Of a stretch of 64,000 nucleotides of DNA, positions 63,668-64,000 are shown piece by piece (position 1 is the first letter of the stretch; each line of letters starts with the position of its first letter). Below the pieces are notes generated by a model. The model saw only the letters and a list, made by a program, of their open reading frames with translations. It was not told the origin of the DNA and made no database searches. The DNA lies in assembly GCA_961205875.1 (NCBI GenBank), contig OY540809.1, positions 32,500,267 through 32,564,266 of the forward strand. The letters are read 5' to 3'. The position numbers and the translations under genes were made by a program. This DNA comes from Sialis fuliginosa (Eukaryota; Arthropoda; Insecta; Megaloptera; Sialidae).

Positions 63668-64000
63668 TTATGTTTATGTTTATGTTTATGTTTATGTTTA
63701 TGTTTATGTTTATGTTTATGTTTAAATTTATGTTTATGTTTATGTTTATGTTTATGTTTATGTTTATGTTTATGTTTATGTTTAAGTTTATGTTTATGTT
63801 TATGTTTATGTTTATGTTTATATTTATGTTTATGTTTATGTTTATGTTTATGTTTATGTTTATGTTTATGTTTATGTTTATGTTTATGTTTATGTTTATG
63901 TTTATGTTTATGTTTATGTTTATGTTTATGTTTATGTTTATGTTTATGTTTATGTTTATGTTTATGTTTATGTTTATGTTTATGTTTATGTTTATGTTTA
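63668..64000 (+). repeat. Right arm 25 (runs off the window)
   Basis: Hexamer tract with TTTAAATTTATG near 63721, TTTAAG near 63781 and TTTATATTTATG near 63818 interruptions; still pure at the last base. Confidence 0.92.

Noticed and set aside
1..64000. AT-rich organellar or bacterial genome
   Set aside because: No rRNA, tRNA or conserved gene in 64 kb, and higher-order satellite organisation; neither genome type is known to carry such a span.

Overview
The whole 64 kb is a gene-free, extremely AT-rich satellite domain. I find no credible protein-coding gene, tRNA, rRNA, CRISPR array or recognisable transposase. It fits the heterochromatin (pericentromeric, subtelomeric or knob-like) of a eukaryote. 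A bacterial origin is very unlikely. The lineage cannot be read from the sequence, because there is no gene and no satellite family I recognise.

Three components make up almost everything. (1) A hexamer, TTTATG, in tracts of up to 105 perfect copies. (2) A degenerate 12-mer field, mainly TTTAAATTTATG, with recurrent TTTAAG, TTTTAA, TTTCAG and TTCATG variants. (3) A 265-bp non-repetitive 'core' present 25 times. It keeps exactly 265 bp in 23 copies; one copy has lost 6 bp and one 39 bp. The cores hold nearly all the sequence complexity and nearly all the CpG dinucleotides.

The layout is strictly oriented. Every core lies on the + strand. To its left is a tract of the hexamer in reverse complement (AAACAT); to its right is the hexamer in forward orientation, so the arms diverge from the core. 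Purity falls with distance: pure TTTATG next to the core, then a short conserved transition (TTTAAGTTTGTTTAAATTT), then the 12-mer field. The field ends at a palindromic strand switch (usually the perfect 18-mer ATGTTTAAATTTAAACAT), after which the inverted arm of the next core begins. The window is thus a chain of alternating core-centred and palindrome-centred inverted repeats, with GC skew flipping at each centre.

By region: 1-4.2 kb, cores 1-2 with a long detached pure hexamer tract. 4.2-12.4 kb, a higher-order array of about 2.2 kb units, each with two alternating cores. 12.4-30 kb, 1.2-3.5 kb single-core units including a near-identical tandem pair. 30-39 kb, a second copy of much of the 16-28 kb block lacking one unit. 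39-52.5 kb, 13.5 kb with no core and no inversion, made of repeated + strand modules. 52.7-64 kb, a diverged set of five cores with degenerate strand-switch points.

No gene cooperation can be described. Candidate functional content is limited to sites inside the core (a TGACTCA heptamer, a 17-bp dyad, a CpG cluster) and motif-like words in the repeats (forkhead-like ATAAACA and GTAAACA; exact matches to the budding-yeast ARS consensus in the 12-mer). The long open frames of low-complexity dipeptides (MF, YV, LC, KH, IN) are an arithmetic result of a 6- or 12-bp period that lacks stops in most frames.
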